From: Burkholderia diffusa
Lineage (GTDB): Bacteria; Pseudomonadota; Gammaproteobacteria; Burkholderiales; Burkholderiaceae
Direction: 5' to 3'
NCBI RefSeq assembly: GCF_001718315.1
Contig: NZ_CP013363.1
Location: 682,001-746,000, forward strand
DNA: 64,000 nt
Of the stretch, positions 10,756 through 19,375 are shown piece after piece. The notes under the pieces are model-generated. The model ran no database searches. It saw only the letters and a list, made by a program, of their open reading frames with translations, and was not told where the DNA came from. Each line of letters starts with the position of its first letter. The stretch's first letter is position 1. Position numbers and translations under genes: made by a program.

Positions 10756-11949
10756 ATGTACAACCTTCCTGATGATCGCGGCCACTTCGGCCCGTATGGC
10801 GGCGTGTTCGTCGCCGAAACGCTGATTCACGCGCTGGATGAACTGCGCACGGCGTATGAAAAATTCCGCAACGACCCCGATTTCGTCGCCGAATACGAGC
10901 GCGAACTCAAGTATTTCGTCGGTCGTCCGTCGCCGATCTATCACGCGCAGCGCTGGAGCGAAATGCTCGGCGGCGCGCAGATCTACCTGAAGCGCGAGGA
11001 CCTGAACCATACCGGCGCGCACAAGATCAACAACGTGATCGGCCAGGCGTTGCTCGCGAAGCGGATGGGCAAGAAGCGCGTGATCGCCGAGACGGGCGCC
11101 GGCCAGCATGGCGTCGCGACGGCGACGATCTGCGCGCGCTTCGGGATGGAGTGCATCGTCTACATGGGCGCCGAGGACGTGCGCCGCCAGGCCGCGAACG
11201 TCTACCGGATGAAGCTGCTCGGCGCGACGGTCGTGCCGGTTGAATCGGGGTCGCGCACGTTGAAGGACGCGCTGAATGAAGCGATGCGCGACTGGGTCAC
11301 GAACATCGAAAGCACGTTCTACATCATCGGCACGGTCGCGGGCCCGCATCCGTATCCGGCGATGGTGCGCGACTTCCAGCGCGTGATCGGCGACGAGTGC
11401 AAGGTGCAGATGCCGGAACTCGCCGGCCGCCAGCCGGACGCGGTGATTGCGTGCGTCGGCGGCGGCTCGAACGCGATGGGCATCTTCTATCCGTACATCG
11501 ACGACACGTCGGTGCAGCTGATCGGCGTCGAAGCGGCCGGCGACGGCCTCGACACCGGCCGTCACGCCGCGTCGCTGATCGCCGGCAGCCCCGGCGTGCT
11601 GCACGGCAACCGCACGTATCTGCTGCAGGACGACAACGGCCAGATCATCGAAACGCATTCGGTGTCGGCAGGTCTCGACTATCCGGGCGTCGGTCCCGAG
11701 CACGCATGGCTGAAGGACAGCGGCCGCGCGCAGTACGTGCCGATCACCGACGAAGAGGCGCTGAAGGCGTTCCACGACTGCTGCCGGATCGAGGGGATCA
11801 TCCCCGCGCTCGAGTCGAGCCACGCGATCGCGTACGGCGTGAAGCTCGCGCCGACGTTGCCGAAGGACAAGATCCTGCTCGTCAACCTGTCGGGCCGCGG
11901 CGACAAGGACATGCATACGGTCGCCGAGCGATCGGGCATCGCGCTCTGA
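10756..11949 (+). CDS. trpB: tryptophan synthase beta chain
   Basis: A 397-residue PLP enzyme condensing indole with serine. The PLP lysine is K90 in [24 protein letters not shown] binds the cofactor phosphate, and the C terminus has [12 protein letters not shown]. Full family length. It starts after GAGAG at about 8 bases. Its partner trpA lies about 1 kb downstream, separated by a DNA methyltransferase gene and three palindromes. Confidence 0.97.
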   Translation: MYNLPDDRGHFGPYGGVFVAETLIHALDELRTAYEKFRNDPDFVAEYERELKYFVGRPSPIYHAQRWSEMLGGAQIYLKREDLNHTGAHKINNVIGQALLAKRMGKKRVIAETGAGQHGVATATICARFGMECIVYMGAEDVRRQAANVYRMKLLGATVVPVESGSRTLKDALNEAMRDWVTNIESTFYIIGTVAGPHPYPAMVRDFQRVIGDECKVQMPELAGRQPDAVIACVGGGSNAMGIFYPYIDDTSVQLIGVEAAGDGLDTGRHAASLIAGSPGVLHGNRTYLLQDDNGQIIETHSVSAGLDYPGVGPEHAWLKDSGRAQYVPITDEEALKAFHDCCRIEGIIPALESSHAIAYGVKLAPTLPKDKILLVNLSGRGDKDMHTVAERSGIAL

Positions 11950-11958
11950 CCCCGACCG

Positions 11959-12810
11959 ATGCGTGACCTGATCGAACAACCGGGCGGCGGCGCCGCGAGC
12001 GAAGCGGAGGCGGTGCAGTCTGCCGTCGCCGTGCCGTGCGCGCTGCCGTCCGGGATCGAACTGCACAACCGCGATTTCATGTCGGAAGCCGCGCGCCTGC
12101 CGGATGCGTCGATCGACCTGATCGTCGCCGATCCGCCGTACGGGCTCGGCAAGGACTACGGCAACGATTCGGACAAGCGCTCGGGCGACGATTTTCTCGC
12201 GTGGACGCGCGAGTGGCTCGAGCTCGCGATTCCGAAGCTCAAGCCGAGCGGGTCGATGTACATCTTCTGCACGTGGCAGTACGCGCCGGAAATCTTCAGC
12301 TTCCTGAAGACGAAGCTCACGATGGTCAACGAGATCATCTGGGACCGACGCGTGCCGAGCATGGGCGGCACGACGCGCCGTTTCACGTCGGTGCACGACA
12401 ACATCGGCTTTTTCGCGGTTTCCAAGGCGTATTACTTCGATCTCGATCCGGTCCGCATCCCGTACGACGCCGACACGAAGAAGGCCCGCTCGCGCAAGCT
12501 GTTCGAAGGCAGCAAGTGGCTGGAGATGGGTTACAACCCGAAGGACGTCTGGTCGGTCTCGCGCCTGCATCGTCAGCACGCGGAGCGCGTCGATCATCCG
12601 ACCCAGAAGCCGCTGGAAATCATCGAGCGGATGGTGCTCGCGAGTTGCCCGCCGGGCGGCCGCGTGCTCGATCCGTTCATGGGCAGCGGCACGACCGCGG
12701 TGGCCTGCGCACGGCAGGGGCGCGACTTCGTCGGCTACGAGATCAACGAAAGTTATTGCGCGATCGCGCACGAGCGCGTGAGCGCGCTCGCCACGCCGGC
12801 GTGCGCGTGA
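11959..12810 (+). CDS. orphan site-specific DNA methyltransferase (beta class)
   Basis: A 283-residue amino-methyltransferase. Motif IV, DPPYG (residues about 57-61), comes before motif I in VLDPFMGSGTTAVAC near the C terminus. That motif order defines the beta class of adenine-N6 or cytosine-N4 methylases. No restriction endonuclease lies nearby, and it is 9 bp after trpB, so it is an orphan housekeeping-type enzyme. From memory, the B. cenocepacia enzyme at this locus methylates GTWWAC; I cannot verify that here. Composition matches its neighbours, arguing against recent transfer. Confidence 0.9.
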   Translation: MRDLIEQPGGGAASEAEAVQSAVAVPCALPSGIELHNRDFMSEAARLPDASIDLIVADPPYGLGKDYGNDSDKRSGDDFLAWTREWLELAIPKLKPSGSMYIFCTWQYAPEIFSFLKTKLTMVNEIIWDRRVPSMGGTTRRFTSVHDNIGFFAVSKAYYFDLDPVRIPYDADTKKARSRKLFEGSKWLEMGYNPKDVWSVSRLHRQHAERVDHPTQKPLEIIERMVLASCPPGGRVLDPFMGSGTTAVACARQGRDFVGYEINESYCAIAHERVSALATPACA

Positions 12811-12848
12811 GTCGCGCCGCCGTTTTGCCGATCGCTTGCTTTGCATGG

Positions 12849-12974
12849 GATCGGAGCAAGCGCTGAAGCGCCGGCTCCGATCGACCGCCGTGGGGCCGGA
12901 ATAAGCGCTGAAGCGCTAACTCCGGCCAGCCACGGCATGGGATCGGAGCAAGCGCCAAAGCGCCAGCTCCGATC
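12849..12974. repeat. three tandem palindromic units between methyltransferase and trpA
   Basis: Unit A: GATCGGAGC (12849-12857) pairs with GCTCCGATC (12874-12882). Unit B: GCCGTGG plus GGCCGGA (12887-12900) pairs with TCCGGCC and CCACGGC (12921-12936). Unit C: GATCGGAGC (12941-12949) pairs with GCTCCGATC (12966-12974). Each encloses a GCGCtgaaGCGC-like core, and the period is about 46 bp. In mRNA they would make three stem-loops, the last ending 18 bp before trpA. REP-like elements of this kind can stabilise or process operon mRNA. Confidence 0.85.
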
Positions 12975-12992
12975 GACACAAGGAAAATTGCC

Positions 12993-13811
12993 ATGTCATC
13001 CCGTATCCAGCAGACCTTCGCCGCACTCGCCGAACAAGGCCGCAAGGGCCTGATTCCGTTCATCACGGCCGGCGACCCCGATCCCGCGAAGACCGTCGAA
13101 TTCATGCACGCGCTCGCCGAAGGCGGCGCCGACGTCATCGAGCTCGGCGTGCCGTTCTCGGACCCGATGGCCGACGGCCCGGTGATCCAGCGCTCGTCGG
13201 AGCGCGCGCTCGCGCGCGGCGTCACGCTCAAGAGCGTGCTCGCCGACGTGAAGCGCTTCCGCGAGACCGACCAGAAAACCCCCGTCGTGCTGATGGGTTA
13301 TGCGAACCCGATCGAGCGGATGGGCGTCGACACGTTCGCGACCGAAGCGCAGGCGGCCGGCGTCGACGGCGTGCTCGTCGTCGACTATCCGCCCGAGGAA
13401 GCGGGCGTATTCGCCGAGAAAATGCGCGCCGCGCAGATCGATCCGATCTTCCTGCTCGCGCCGACGTCGACCGACGAACGCATCGCCGACGTGGGCAAGA
13501 TCGCGAGCGGCTACGTGTACTACGTGTCGCTCAAGGGCGTGACCGGCGCCGGAAATCTGGATGTTTCGAGCATTGCGGGTAAAATCCCGGCCATCAAGTC
13601 GCGCGTGCCGGTTCCGGTGGGCGTCGGCTTCGGCATCCGCGACGCCGAAACGGCGCGCGCGGTGGCCGAAGTGTCGGACGCCGTCGTGATCGGCAGCCGC
13701 CTGGTGCAGCTGCTCGAGAGCGCCGCGCCGGACGGCGCCGCCGCCGCGCTGACGACTTTCATTGCCGAGCTGCGCGCCGCCCTGGACGGCGCCGGCAAGA
13801 CGGCGCGATAA
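12993..13811 (+). CDS. trpA: tryptophan synthase alpha chain
   Basis: A 272-residue TIM barrel that cleaves indole-3-glycerol phosphate and channels indole to TrpB. The catalytic Glu and Asp are E50 and D61 in [33 protein letters not shown] is the phosphate-binding end. AAGGA lies about 9 bases before the ATG. The upstream tandem palindromes may set its level relative to trpB. Confidence 0.97.
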   Translation: MSSRIQQTFAALAEQGRKGLIPFITAGDPDPAKTVEFMHALAEGGADVIELGVPFSDPMADGPVIQRSSERALARGVTLKSVLADVKRFRETDQKTPVVLMGYANPIERMGVDTFATEAQAAGVDGVLVVDYPPEEAGVFAEKMRAAQIDPIFLLAPTSTDERIADVGKIASGYVYYVSLKGVTGAGNLDVSSIAGKIPAIKSRVPVPVGVGFGIRDAETARAVAEVSDAVVIGSRLVQLLESAAPDGAAAALTTFIAELRAALDGAGKTAR

Positions 13812-13875
13812 ACACAACACAGGAAGCGGGAACGGGCCGGTCGGCCCGCCCCGCCACGGAACAGGAAACCATACG

Positions 13876-14748
13876 ATGAGCTGGCTCGACAAACTGTTGC
13901 CGCCGAAGATCAAGCAGACCGACCCGAAAAGCCGCAAGGGCATTCCGGAAGGCCTGTGGGTCAAGTGCCCGTCCTGCGAGGCCGTGCTGTACCGCAACGA
14001 CGTGGACGCGAACCTGCACGTGTGCCCGAAGTGCGACCACCACATGCGCATCGGTGCGCGCGAGCGTCTCGACGGGCTGCTCGACCCGGAAGGCCGCTAT
14101 GAGATCGGCCAGGAAATCGTGCCGGTCGACTCGCTGAAATTCAAGGACAGCCGCAAGTACCCCGATCGTCTGAAGGAAGCGATGGACGAAACGGGCGAGA
14201 CCGACGCGATGGTCGTGATGGGCGGTGCGATCCACACGCTGCCCGTCGTCGCGGCCTGTTTCGAGTTCTCGTTCATGGGGGGCTCGATGGGTTCGGTCGT
14301 CGGCGAGCGCTTCGTGCGCGGCGCGCAGAATGCGCTGGAGCAGCAGGTGCCGTTCATCTGCTTCACGGCGTCGGGCGGCGCACGGATGCAGGAAAGCCTG
14401 CTGTCGCTGATGCAGATGGCCAAGACCACCGCGATGCTGACCAAGCTGGCCGAAGCCAAGCTGCCGTTCATCTCGGTGCTGACCGACCCGACGATGGGCG
14501 GCGTGTCGGCGAGCTTCGCGTTCCTCGGCGACGTCGTGATCGCGGAGCCGAAGGCGCTGATCGGCTTTGCCGGCCCGCGCGTGATCGAGCAGACGGTTCG
14601 CGAGAAGCTGCCGGAAGGCTTCCAGCGCGCGGAATTCCTGCTGAAGACGGGCGCGATCGACATGATCGTCGATCGCCGCAAGATGCGCGACGAGATCGCG
14701 CAACTGCTCGCGCTGCTGCAGCGACAGCCGGCCGACGCGCTGGCCTGA
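13876..14748 (+). CDS. accD: acetyl-CoA carboxylase carboxyltransferase beta subunit
   Basis: A 290-residue subunit transferring CO2 from carboxybiotin to acetyl-CoA in fatty-acid synthesis. The N-terminal zinc ribbon has C31, C34, C50 and C53 (CPSC...CPKC). The crotonase-like carboxyltransferase domain follows, with [20 protein letters not shown] and [12 protein letters not shown]. The ATG at 13876 (MSWLDKLLP) follows AGGAAA; the upstream in-frame ATG at 13762 lies inside trpA and is rejected. A terminator follows. Confidence 0.96.
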   Translation: MSWLDKLLPPKIKQTDPKSRKGIPEGLWVKCPSCEAVLYRNDVDANLHVCPKCDHHMRIGARERLDGLLDPEGRYEIGQEIVPVDSLKFKDSRKYPDRLKEAMDETGETDAMVVMGGAIHTLPVVAACFEFSFMGGSMGSVVGERFVRGAQNALEQQVPFICFTASGGARMQESLLSLMQMAKTTAMLTKLAEAKLPFISVLTDPTMGGVSASFAFLGDVVIAEPKALIGFAGPRVIEQTVREKLPEGFQRAEFLLKTGAIDMIVDRRKMRDEIAQLLALLQRQPADALA

Positions 14749-14770
14749 TTGGCGCGGCGTTGTGAACTGC

Positions 14771-14814
14771 GCGCGTCGCCCGGCTGAACCGCCGGGCGGC
14801 GCGTTTCGTTTTTT
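14771..14814 (+). terminator. intrinsic terminator after accD
   Basis: GCGCGTCGCCCGGC pairs with GCCGGGCGGCGCG (14791-14803) around TGAACC, followed by TTTCGTTTTTT. It ends the trp-accD transcript before folC, which must then use its own promoter or readthrough. Confidence 0.85.
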
Positions 14815-14848
14815 GGCGTAGTGGCGGTACCGATTCAGATTTGATCCG

Positions 14849-16159
14849 ATGAGCACTTTTCCCACTCTCGACGCGTGGCTTTCGCATCTCGAACGCGCGC
14901 ACCCGGTCGGCATCGACATGGGCCTTACCCGCATCGGGCAGGTCAAGGCGGCGTTGCAACTCGAATTCGCGTGCCCCGTGATCACGGTCGGCGGCACGAA
15001 CGGCAAGGGTTCGACTTGCGCATTCCTCGAGGCGATCCTCGTTCACGCGGGCTACAAGGTCGGTTGCCACACGTCGCCGCACCTGCTCGAATTCAGCGAG
15101 CGCGCGCGCGTGAACGGCCAGCAGGTGAGCGACGCCGAGCTGCTGCCGCACTTCGAAGCCGTCGAGGCAGCGCGCACGTCGCTGCCCGAGCCGGTGTCGC
15201 TGACGTACTTCGAATTCACGACGCTCGCGATCCTGCATCTGTTCGCGTCACGCGGGCTCGACGCGGTGATCCTCGAAGTCGGTCTCGGCGGCCGGCTCGA
15301 CGCGGTCAACATCATCGACGCCGATTGCGCGATCGTCACGAGCATCGACATCGACCACACCGAATACCTCGGCGACACGCGCGAGAAGATCGCGTTCGAG
15401 AAGGCAGGGATCTTCCGCGCGGGCAAGCCGGCGATCTGCGGTGATCCCGCGGTGCCGAACACGCTGGTCGAGCACGCCGAAGCGATCGGCGCCGACCTGT
15501 GGTTGGTCGGTCGCGATTTCCGCTATGAAGCGCAGCCGGGCGCGGAGCGCCAGCAATGGAGCTATCTCGGCCGCGAGAAGCGCTATCCGGCGCTCGCGTA
15601 CCCGGCGCTGCGCGGCGCGAATCAGCTGATCAATGCATCGGCCGCGCTGGCCGCGCTCGAGGCGCTGCGCCCGGTGCTGCCGGTGTCCGCGCAGGACATT
15701 CGGCTCGGGCTCGCCAACGTCGAGCTGCCGGGGCGCTTCCAGGTGCTGCCCGGCAAGCCGGCGATCGTGCTGGACGTCGCGCACAACCCGCATGCGGCGG
15801 CCGTGCTCGAGCAGAACCTCGGCAACATGGGCTTCTTCCCGTACACGTACGCGGTGTTCGGCGCGATGCACGACAAGGACATCGACGGCGTGTTGCGGCA
15901 TCTGAAGGGCGAGATCGACCACTGGTGCGTGACCGACCTGCCGCTGCCGCGCGCGGCGAGCGCGGAGCAGCTCGAAGCCGCGCTGCGCAAGGCCGGCGTG
16001 CAGGAGGGGGCCGATTCGAGCGTGACGCGGTTCGCGTCGCCCGCCGAAGCGTTTCGCGATGCACTAAAAAGAGCATCCGAGAATGATAGAATCGTGGTTT
16101 TCGGCAGTTTCCATACGGTGGCAGGTGTGATGGCCTACCGGAAATCGCAGCAACACTGA
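14849..16159 (+). CDS. folC: bifunctional folylpolyglutamate / dihydrofolate synthase
   Basis: A 436-residue Mur-ligase-superfamily enzyme adding glutamate to dihydropteroate and folates. It has the P-loop GGTNGKGSTCAFLEAIL (about residues 49-65), the folate loop SPHLLEFSERARVNG, and the ligase signature LEVGLGGRLDAVNII. The C-terminal domain shows VLDVAHNPHAAAVL. The accD-folC-dedD-cvpA-purF order is ancestral in proteobacteria. Confidence 0.95.
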   Translation: MSTFPTLDAWLSHLERAHPVGIDMGLTRIGQVKAALQLEFACPVITVGGTNGKGSTCAFLEAILVHAGYKVGCHTSPHLLEFSERARVNGQQVSDAELLPHFEAVEAARTSLPEPVSLTYFEFTTLAILHLFASRGLDAVILEVGLGGRLDAVNIIDADCAIVTSIDIDHTEYLGDTREKIAFEKAGIFRAGKPAICGDPAVPNTLVEHAEAIGADLWLVGRDFRYEAQPGAERQQWSYLGREKRYPALAYPALRGANQLINASAALAALEALRPVLPVSAQDIRLGLANVELPGRFQVLPGKPAIVLDVAHNPHAAAVLEQNLGNMGFFPYTYAVFGAMHDKDIDGVLRHLKGEIDHWCVTDLPLPRAASAEQLEAALRKAGVQEGADSSVTRFASPAEAFRDALKRASENDRIVVFGSFHTVAGVMAYRKSQQH

Positions 16160-16188
16160 CTGACGGGCAGTTTCGGACTCAGCCATTC

Positions 16189-17031
16189 ATGGGAATTTTC
16201 TCGTTCGGCAAGAAAGACGACGACGCGCCCCCGCGGCGCGGCGGTCGTACCGGGGCCTCCCGGAACGTGCGCACGGAGCGCACTGAACGCGTCGAGCGAC
16301 GCACGCGCCGCACCGAGCGTCCGGAGTCGGACGCACTGCTCCTCGATCCGACCCTTCCAGAAAAGCAACGCGCCCGCCGGCGTCTCGTCGGTGCGATCGC
16401 GCTCGTCGTCGCGGCGGTGATCGTGCTGCCGATGGTGCTTGATTCCCACCCGAAGCCGGTGACGGACGACATCGCGATCGACATCCCGAACCGGCCCGCG
16501 CATCAGGCGGTCGCTCCGCGCGACGACGACACGTCCGACGTGCAGGCGGGCGTCGCGCACGACGAACCGCCGGCATCCGATGTCGCCGTGGCGGCCGCGC
16601 CCGCGACCAAGGATGCGGTCAAGCCGGCCGCGAAGCCCGATAGCACGACCTCGACGACCACGGCGAGCGTGACGCCGCCGAAGCCCGCTGCGAAGCCGGC
16701 CACGACCGCACCCGCGCCGAAGCCTGCCGCGCCGAAACCGGCGCCCGCGACGGTCGCGAACGCCGACGCCGCGGCCGACAGCGGCGACGCATCGTCGCCG
16801 GCGTCGCCGGCCGGTGCTCGCTTCGCGGTGCAGCTCGGTTCGTTCAAGGACGACGCGACGGCCCGGTCATGGGCCACCAAGTTGAAATCGGCGGGGGTGC
16901 CCGCATATGTCGAGCATCGCAAGCAGGCGGACGGCAGCACGGCTACACTGCTGCGTGCCGGCCCGTTCGCGGATCGCGCGGCGGCGTCCGCCGCGATCGC
17001 GAAGGTGCGCGAAGCCGGACTCACGCAGTAA
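16189..17031 (+). CDS. SPOR-domain inner-membrane protein (DedD-like)
   Basis: A 280-residue protein. The N-terminal cytoplasmic part is Arg-rich, a single membrane helix lies around residues 65-84 (LVGAIALVVAAVIVLPMVL), an Ala/Pro/Lys linker follows, and the C terminus is a SPOR domain (GARFAVQLGSFKDDATARSW to LRAGPFADRAAASAAI). SPOR domains bind denuded peptidoglycan at the division septum, so a role in cell constriction like E. coli DedD is likely. It starts 29 bp after folC and ends 6 bp before cvpA. Confidence 0.85.
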   Translation: MGIFSFGKKDDDAPPRRGGRTGASRNVRTERTERVERRTRRTERPESDALLLDPTLPEKQRARRRLVGAIALVVAAVIVLPMVLDSHPKPVTDDIAIDIPNRPAHQAVAPRDDDTSDVQAGVAHDEPPASDVAVAAAPATKDAVKPAAKPDSTTSTTTASVTPPKPAAKPATTAPAPKPAAPKPAPATVANADAAADSGDASSPASPAGARFAVQLGSFKDDATARSWATKLKSAGVPAYVEHRKQADGSTATLLRAGPFADRAAASAAIAKVREAGLTQ

Positions 17032-17037
17032 CGTGCG

Positions 17038-17532
17038 ATGCTGACGGCTTTCGACTACGCTGTATTGGCGGTGATCGCGTTGTCTGCGCTGCGTGGCGCA
17101 TGGCGCGGTTTCGTCTCGGAGATTTTCGGGCTGATCGGCTGGATCGCGGCGATCGTGATCGCGGCCCGCTATGTCGGACTGGTCGTGCCGTATATCCCGG
17201 CTAATTGGCCGGGCGGCGCGCTGACACAGTGGGTGCTCGCGTTCGCGCTGATCGTGATCGGCGTCGTGTTCGTCGCGGGTGTCGCGAACGCGCTGTTGTC
17301 GCGGATCGCGCAGGCGACGGGCCTCGGCGGGGTCGATCGCTCGCTGGGCATGATGTTCGGGCTCGTGCGCGGCTGCGTGCTGGTGGTGTTGCTGGTCGCG
17401 GCGGCCGGGCTGACCGAATTGCCCAAACAGGATTTCTGGCGCAATGCGCTATTGCGTCCTTTCGCCGAGCAGGGCGTGCACGAGCTGAAGCAGCTCCTGC
17501 CCGACGGCATGGCCCAGTACGTGCGCGTGTGA
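17038..17532 (+). CDS. cvpA: CvpA family membrane protein
   Basis: A 164-residue protein with four predicted membrane helices, beginning MLTAFDYAVLAVIALSALRG and carrying the family's GWRGFVSE-like segment as GAWRGFVSEIFGLIGWI. CvpA is needed for colicin V production and for bile-salt and envelope-stress tolerance in enterics; its molecular role is unsettled. It sits directly before purF, the classical cvpA-purF pair. Confidence 0.92.
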   Translation: MLTAFDYAVLAVIALSALRGAWRGFVSEIFGLIGWIAAIVIAARYVGLVVPYIPANWPGGALTQWVLAFALIVIGVVFVAGVANALLSRIAQATGLGGVDRSLGMMFGLVRGCVLVVLLVAAAGLTELPKQDFWRNALLRPFAEQGVHELKQLLPDGMAQYVRV

Positions 17533-17584
17533 CGACGCGCACCGGGTAGGACGGAACCGATTTTGTCATCTTGAAGGACATGCC

Positions 17585-19117
17585 ATGTGCGGCATCGTAG
17601 GCGTTATCTCCCAATCCCCCGTCAATCAGCTGATCTATGACAGCCTGCTGCTGCTGCAGCATCGCGGTCAGGATGCAGCGGGCATCGCGACGGCGGACGG
17701 CAGCAATTTCCACATGTACAAGGCGAACGGCATGGTGCGCGACGTGTTCCGCACGCGCAACATGCGCAGCCTGCCCGGCACGTTCGGCATCGGCCAGGTC
17801 CGATATCCGACGGCCGGCTCGGCGTCGAGCGAAGCCGAGGCGCAGCCGTTCTACGTGAACGCGCCGTTCGGGATCATCCTCGCGCACAACGGCAACCTGA
17901 CGAACTGGGAACAGCTGAAGGACGAGATGTTCCGGATCGATCGCCGGCACATCAACACCAATTCCGATAGCGAAGTGCTGCTCAACGTGTTCGCGCACGA
18001 GCTGCAGCTGTCGACGACGGGCCTCGAGCTCGATCCGGCCGCGGTGTTCAAGGCGGTCGCGGGCGTGCATCGCCGCCTGCAGGGCTCGTACGCGATCGTG
18101 TCGCTGATCGCCGGCTACGGCCTGCTCGCGTTCCGCGATCCGTTCGGCATCCGCCCGCTCTGCATCGGCAAGCTCGAGACCGAACACGGCACCGAGTGGA
18201 TGGTCGCGTCGGAGTCGGTGGCGGTCGAAGGCATCGGGTTCGAATTCGTGCGCGACGTGCAGCCGGGCGAGGCGATCTTCATCGACAAGGCCGGCAACTT
18301 CCACAGCCAGCAGTGCGCCGAGCACCCGACGCTGAATCCTTGCATGTTCGAGTACGTGTATCTCGCGCGTCCGGATTCGTGCCTCGACGGCGTGCCCGTC
18401 TACAACGTGCGTCTGCGCATGGGCGACTACCTCGCCGAGAAGATCAAGCGCGAGCTGCCGAACGTGCCGATCGACGTCGTGATGCCGATTCCCGATTCGT
18501 CGCGTCCGGCCGCGATGCAGGTCGCCGCGAAGCTCGGCGTCGAGTATCGCGAAGGTTTCTTCAAGAACCGCTACGTCGGCCGCACGTTCATCATGCCGGG
18601 CCAGGCCGTGCGCAAGAAGTCGGTGCGCCAGAAGCTCAATGCGATGAGCATCGAGTTCAAGGACAAGCACGTGCTGATCGTCGACGACTCGATCGTACGC
18701 GGCACGACCTCGCACGAGATCGTGCAGATGGCGCGCGATGCAGGCGCGAAGTCGGTGATCTTCGCGTCGGCGGCGCCGCCCGTGAAGTTCCCGAACGTTT
18801 ACGGCATCGACATGCCGACGCGCGGTGAGCTCGTTGCCCACGGTCGCACCGACGATGAAGTCGCGAAGATCATCGGCGCCGACTACCTGATCTATCAGGA
18901 CGTGGACGACCTGCGCCGCGCGGTGCGCGACATCAACCCGAAGCTCGAGCGCTTCGAGGCGTCGTGCTTCGACGGCAACTACATCACCGGCGCCGTGACG
19001 CCCGAGTACCTCGACGCGATCGAGCGCGCGCGTCTCGCGCCGGCGTCGCAGGCCGATCGCGACACGGCTGGCGATGCCGCCCGTTCGCAGATGAACCTGC
19101 AGCTGTCGGTCGAGTGA
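17585..19117 (+). CDS. purF: amidophosphoribosyltransferase
   Basis: A 510-residue enzyme for the first committed step of purine synthesis (PRPP plus glutamine to phosphoribosylamine). The N-terminal nucleophile is Cys2 (MCGIVGVISQ). The glutaminase domain contains HRGQDAAGIATADG and NSDSEVLLNVFAHEL. The PRPP-binding loop is HVLIVDDSIVRGTTSHEIV. AAGGA lies about 8 bases before the ATG. Confidence 0.97.
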   Translation: MCGIVGVISQSPVNQLIYDSLLLLQHRGQDAAGIATADGSNFHMYKANGMVRDVFRTRNMRSLPGTFGIGQVRYPTAGSASSEAEAQPFYVNAPFGIILAHNGNLTNWEQLKDEMFRIDRRHINTNSDSEVLLNVFAHELQLSTTGLELDPAAVFKAVAGVHRRLQGSYAIVSLIAGYGLLAFRDPFGIRPLCIGKLETEHGTEWMVASESVAVEGIGFEFVRDVQPGEAIFIDKAGNFHSQQCAEHPTLNPCMFEYVYLARPDSCLDGVPVYNVRLRMGDYLAEKIKRELPNVPIDVVMPIPDSSRPAAMQVAAKLGVEYREGFFKNRYVGRTFIMPGQAVRKKSVRQKLNAMSIEFKDKHVLIVDDSIVRGTTSHEIVQMARDAGAKSVIFASAAPPVKFPNVYGIDMPTRGELVAHGRTDDEVAKIIGADYLIYQDVDDLRRAVRDINPKLERFEASCFDGNYITGAVTPEYLDAIERARLAPASQADRDTAGDAARSQMNLQLSVE

Positions 19118-19159
19118 CACCGGCGCACGCTTCGGATGAAGCGTGATAGGATGTGGCCT

Positions 19160-19220
19160 TGCGTCGATTTGATTCAGCTTGCGGACGCGGGGCGACTTCC
19201 CAAAACAGCTAAAGCGAAGG
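19160..19220 (+). promoter_or_regulatory. probable SAM-II (SAM-alpha) riboswitch before metZ
   Basis: GCGTC (19161-19165) pairs with GACGC (19184-19188). The loop holds GATTTGATT and GCTTGCG, and a single-stranded tail ends GCTAAAGCGAAGG (19208-19220). This order of stem, GATTTG loop, GCTTGC and a GCTAAA pseudoknot tail matches the SAM-II aptamer as I know it from alpha- and beta-proteobacterial met genes. It lies 155 bp before metZ, a methionine gene, and a terminator stands between them. Motif recognition only; no covariance model was run. Confidence 0.7.
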
Positions 19221-19263
19221 CCGGCGGCAGCCGGCCCGAGTCGATCGCTGTCGTACCGCACCG

Positions 19264-19303
19264 AAGCCCGCTGATGCCGACGCATAGCGGGCTTTTTGTT
19301 TTG
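19264..19303 (+). terminator. terminator between riboswitch and metZ
   Basis: AGCCCGCT (19265-19272) pairs with AGCGGGCT (19286-19293) around a 13-base loop, followed by TTTTGTTTT. Because it stands downstream of the aptamer and 73 bp before metZ, it may be the riboswitch expression platform; it could alternatively be the end of the purF transcript. A GGCCGGC/GCCGGCC hairpin at 19219-19236 lies between aptamer and terminator and could participate in switching. Confidence 0.75.
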
Positions 19304-19375
19304 GCCTGATTTTGTGGCTGGGTTCGCGCCCGATGCATGATCCGCGGCGCGGCCCTCGAATACGGAAAACGGAAC

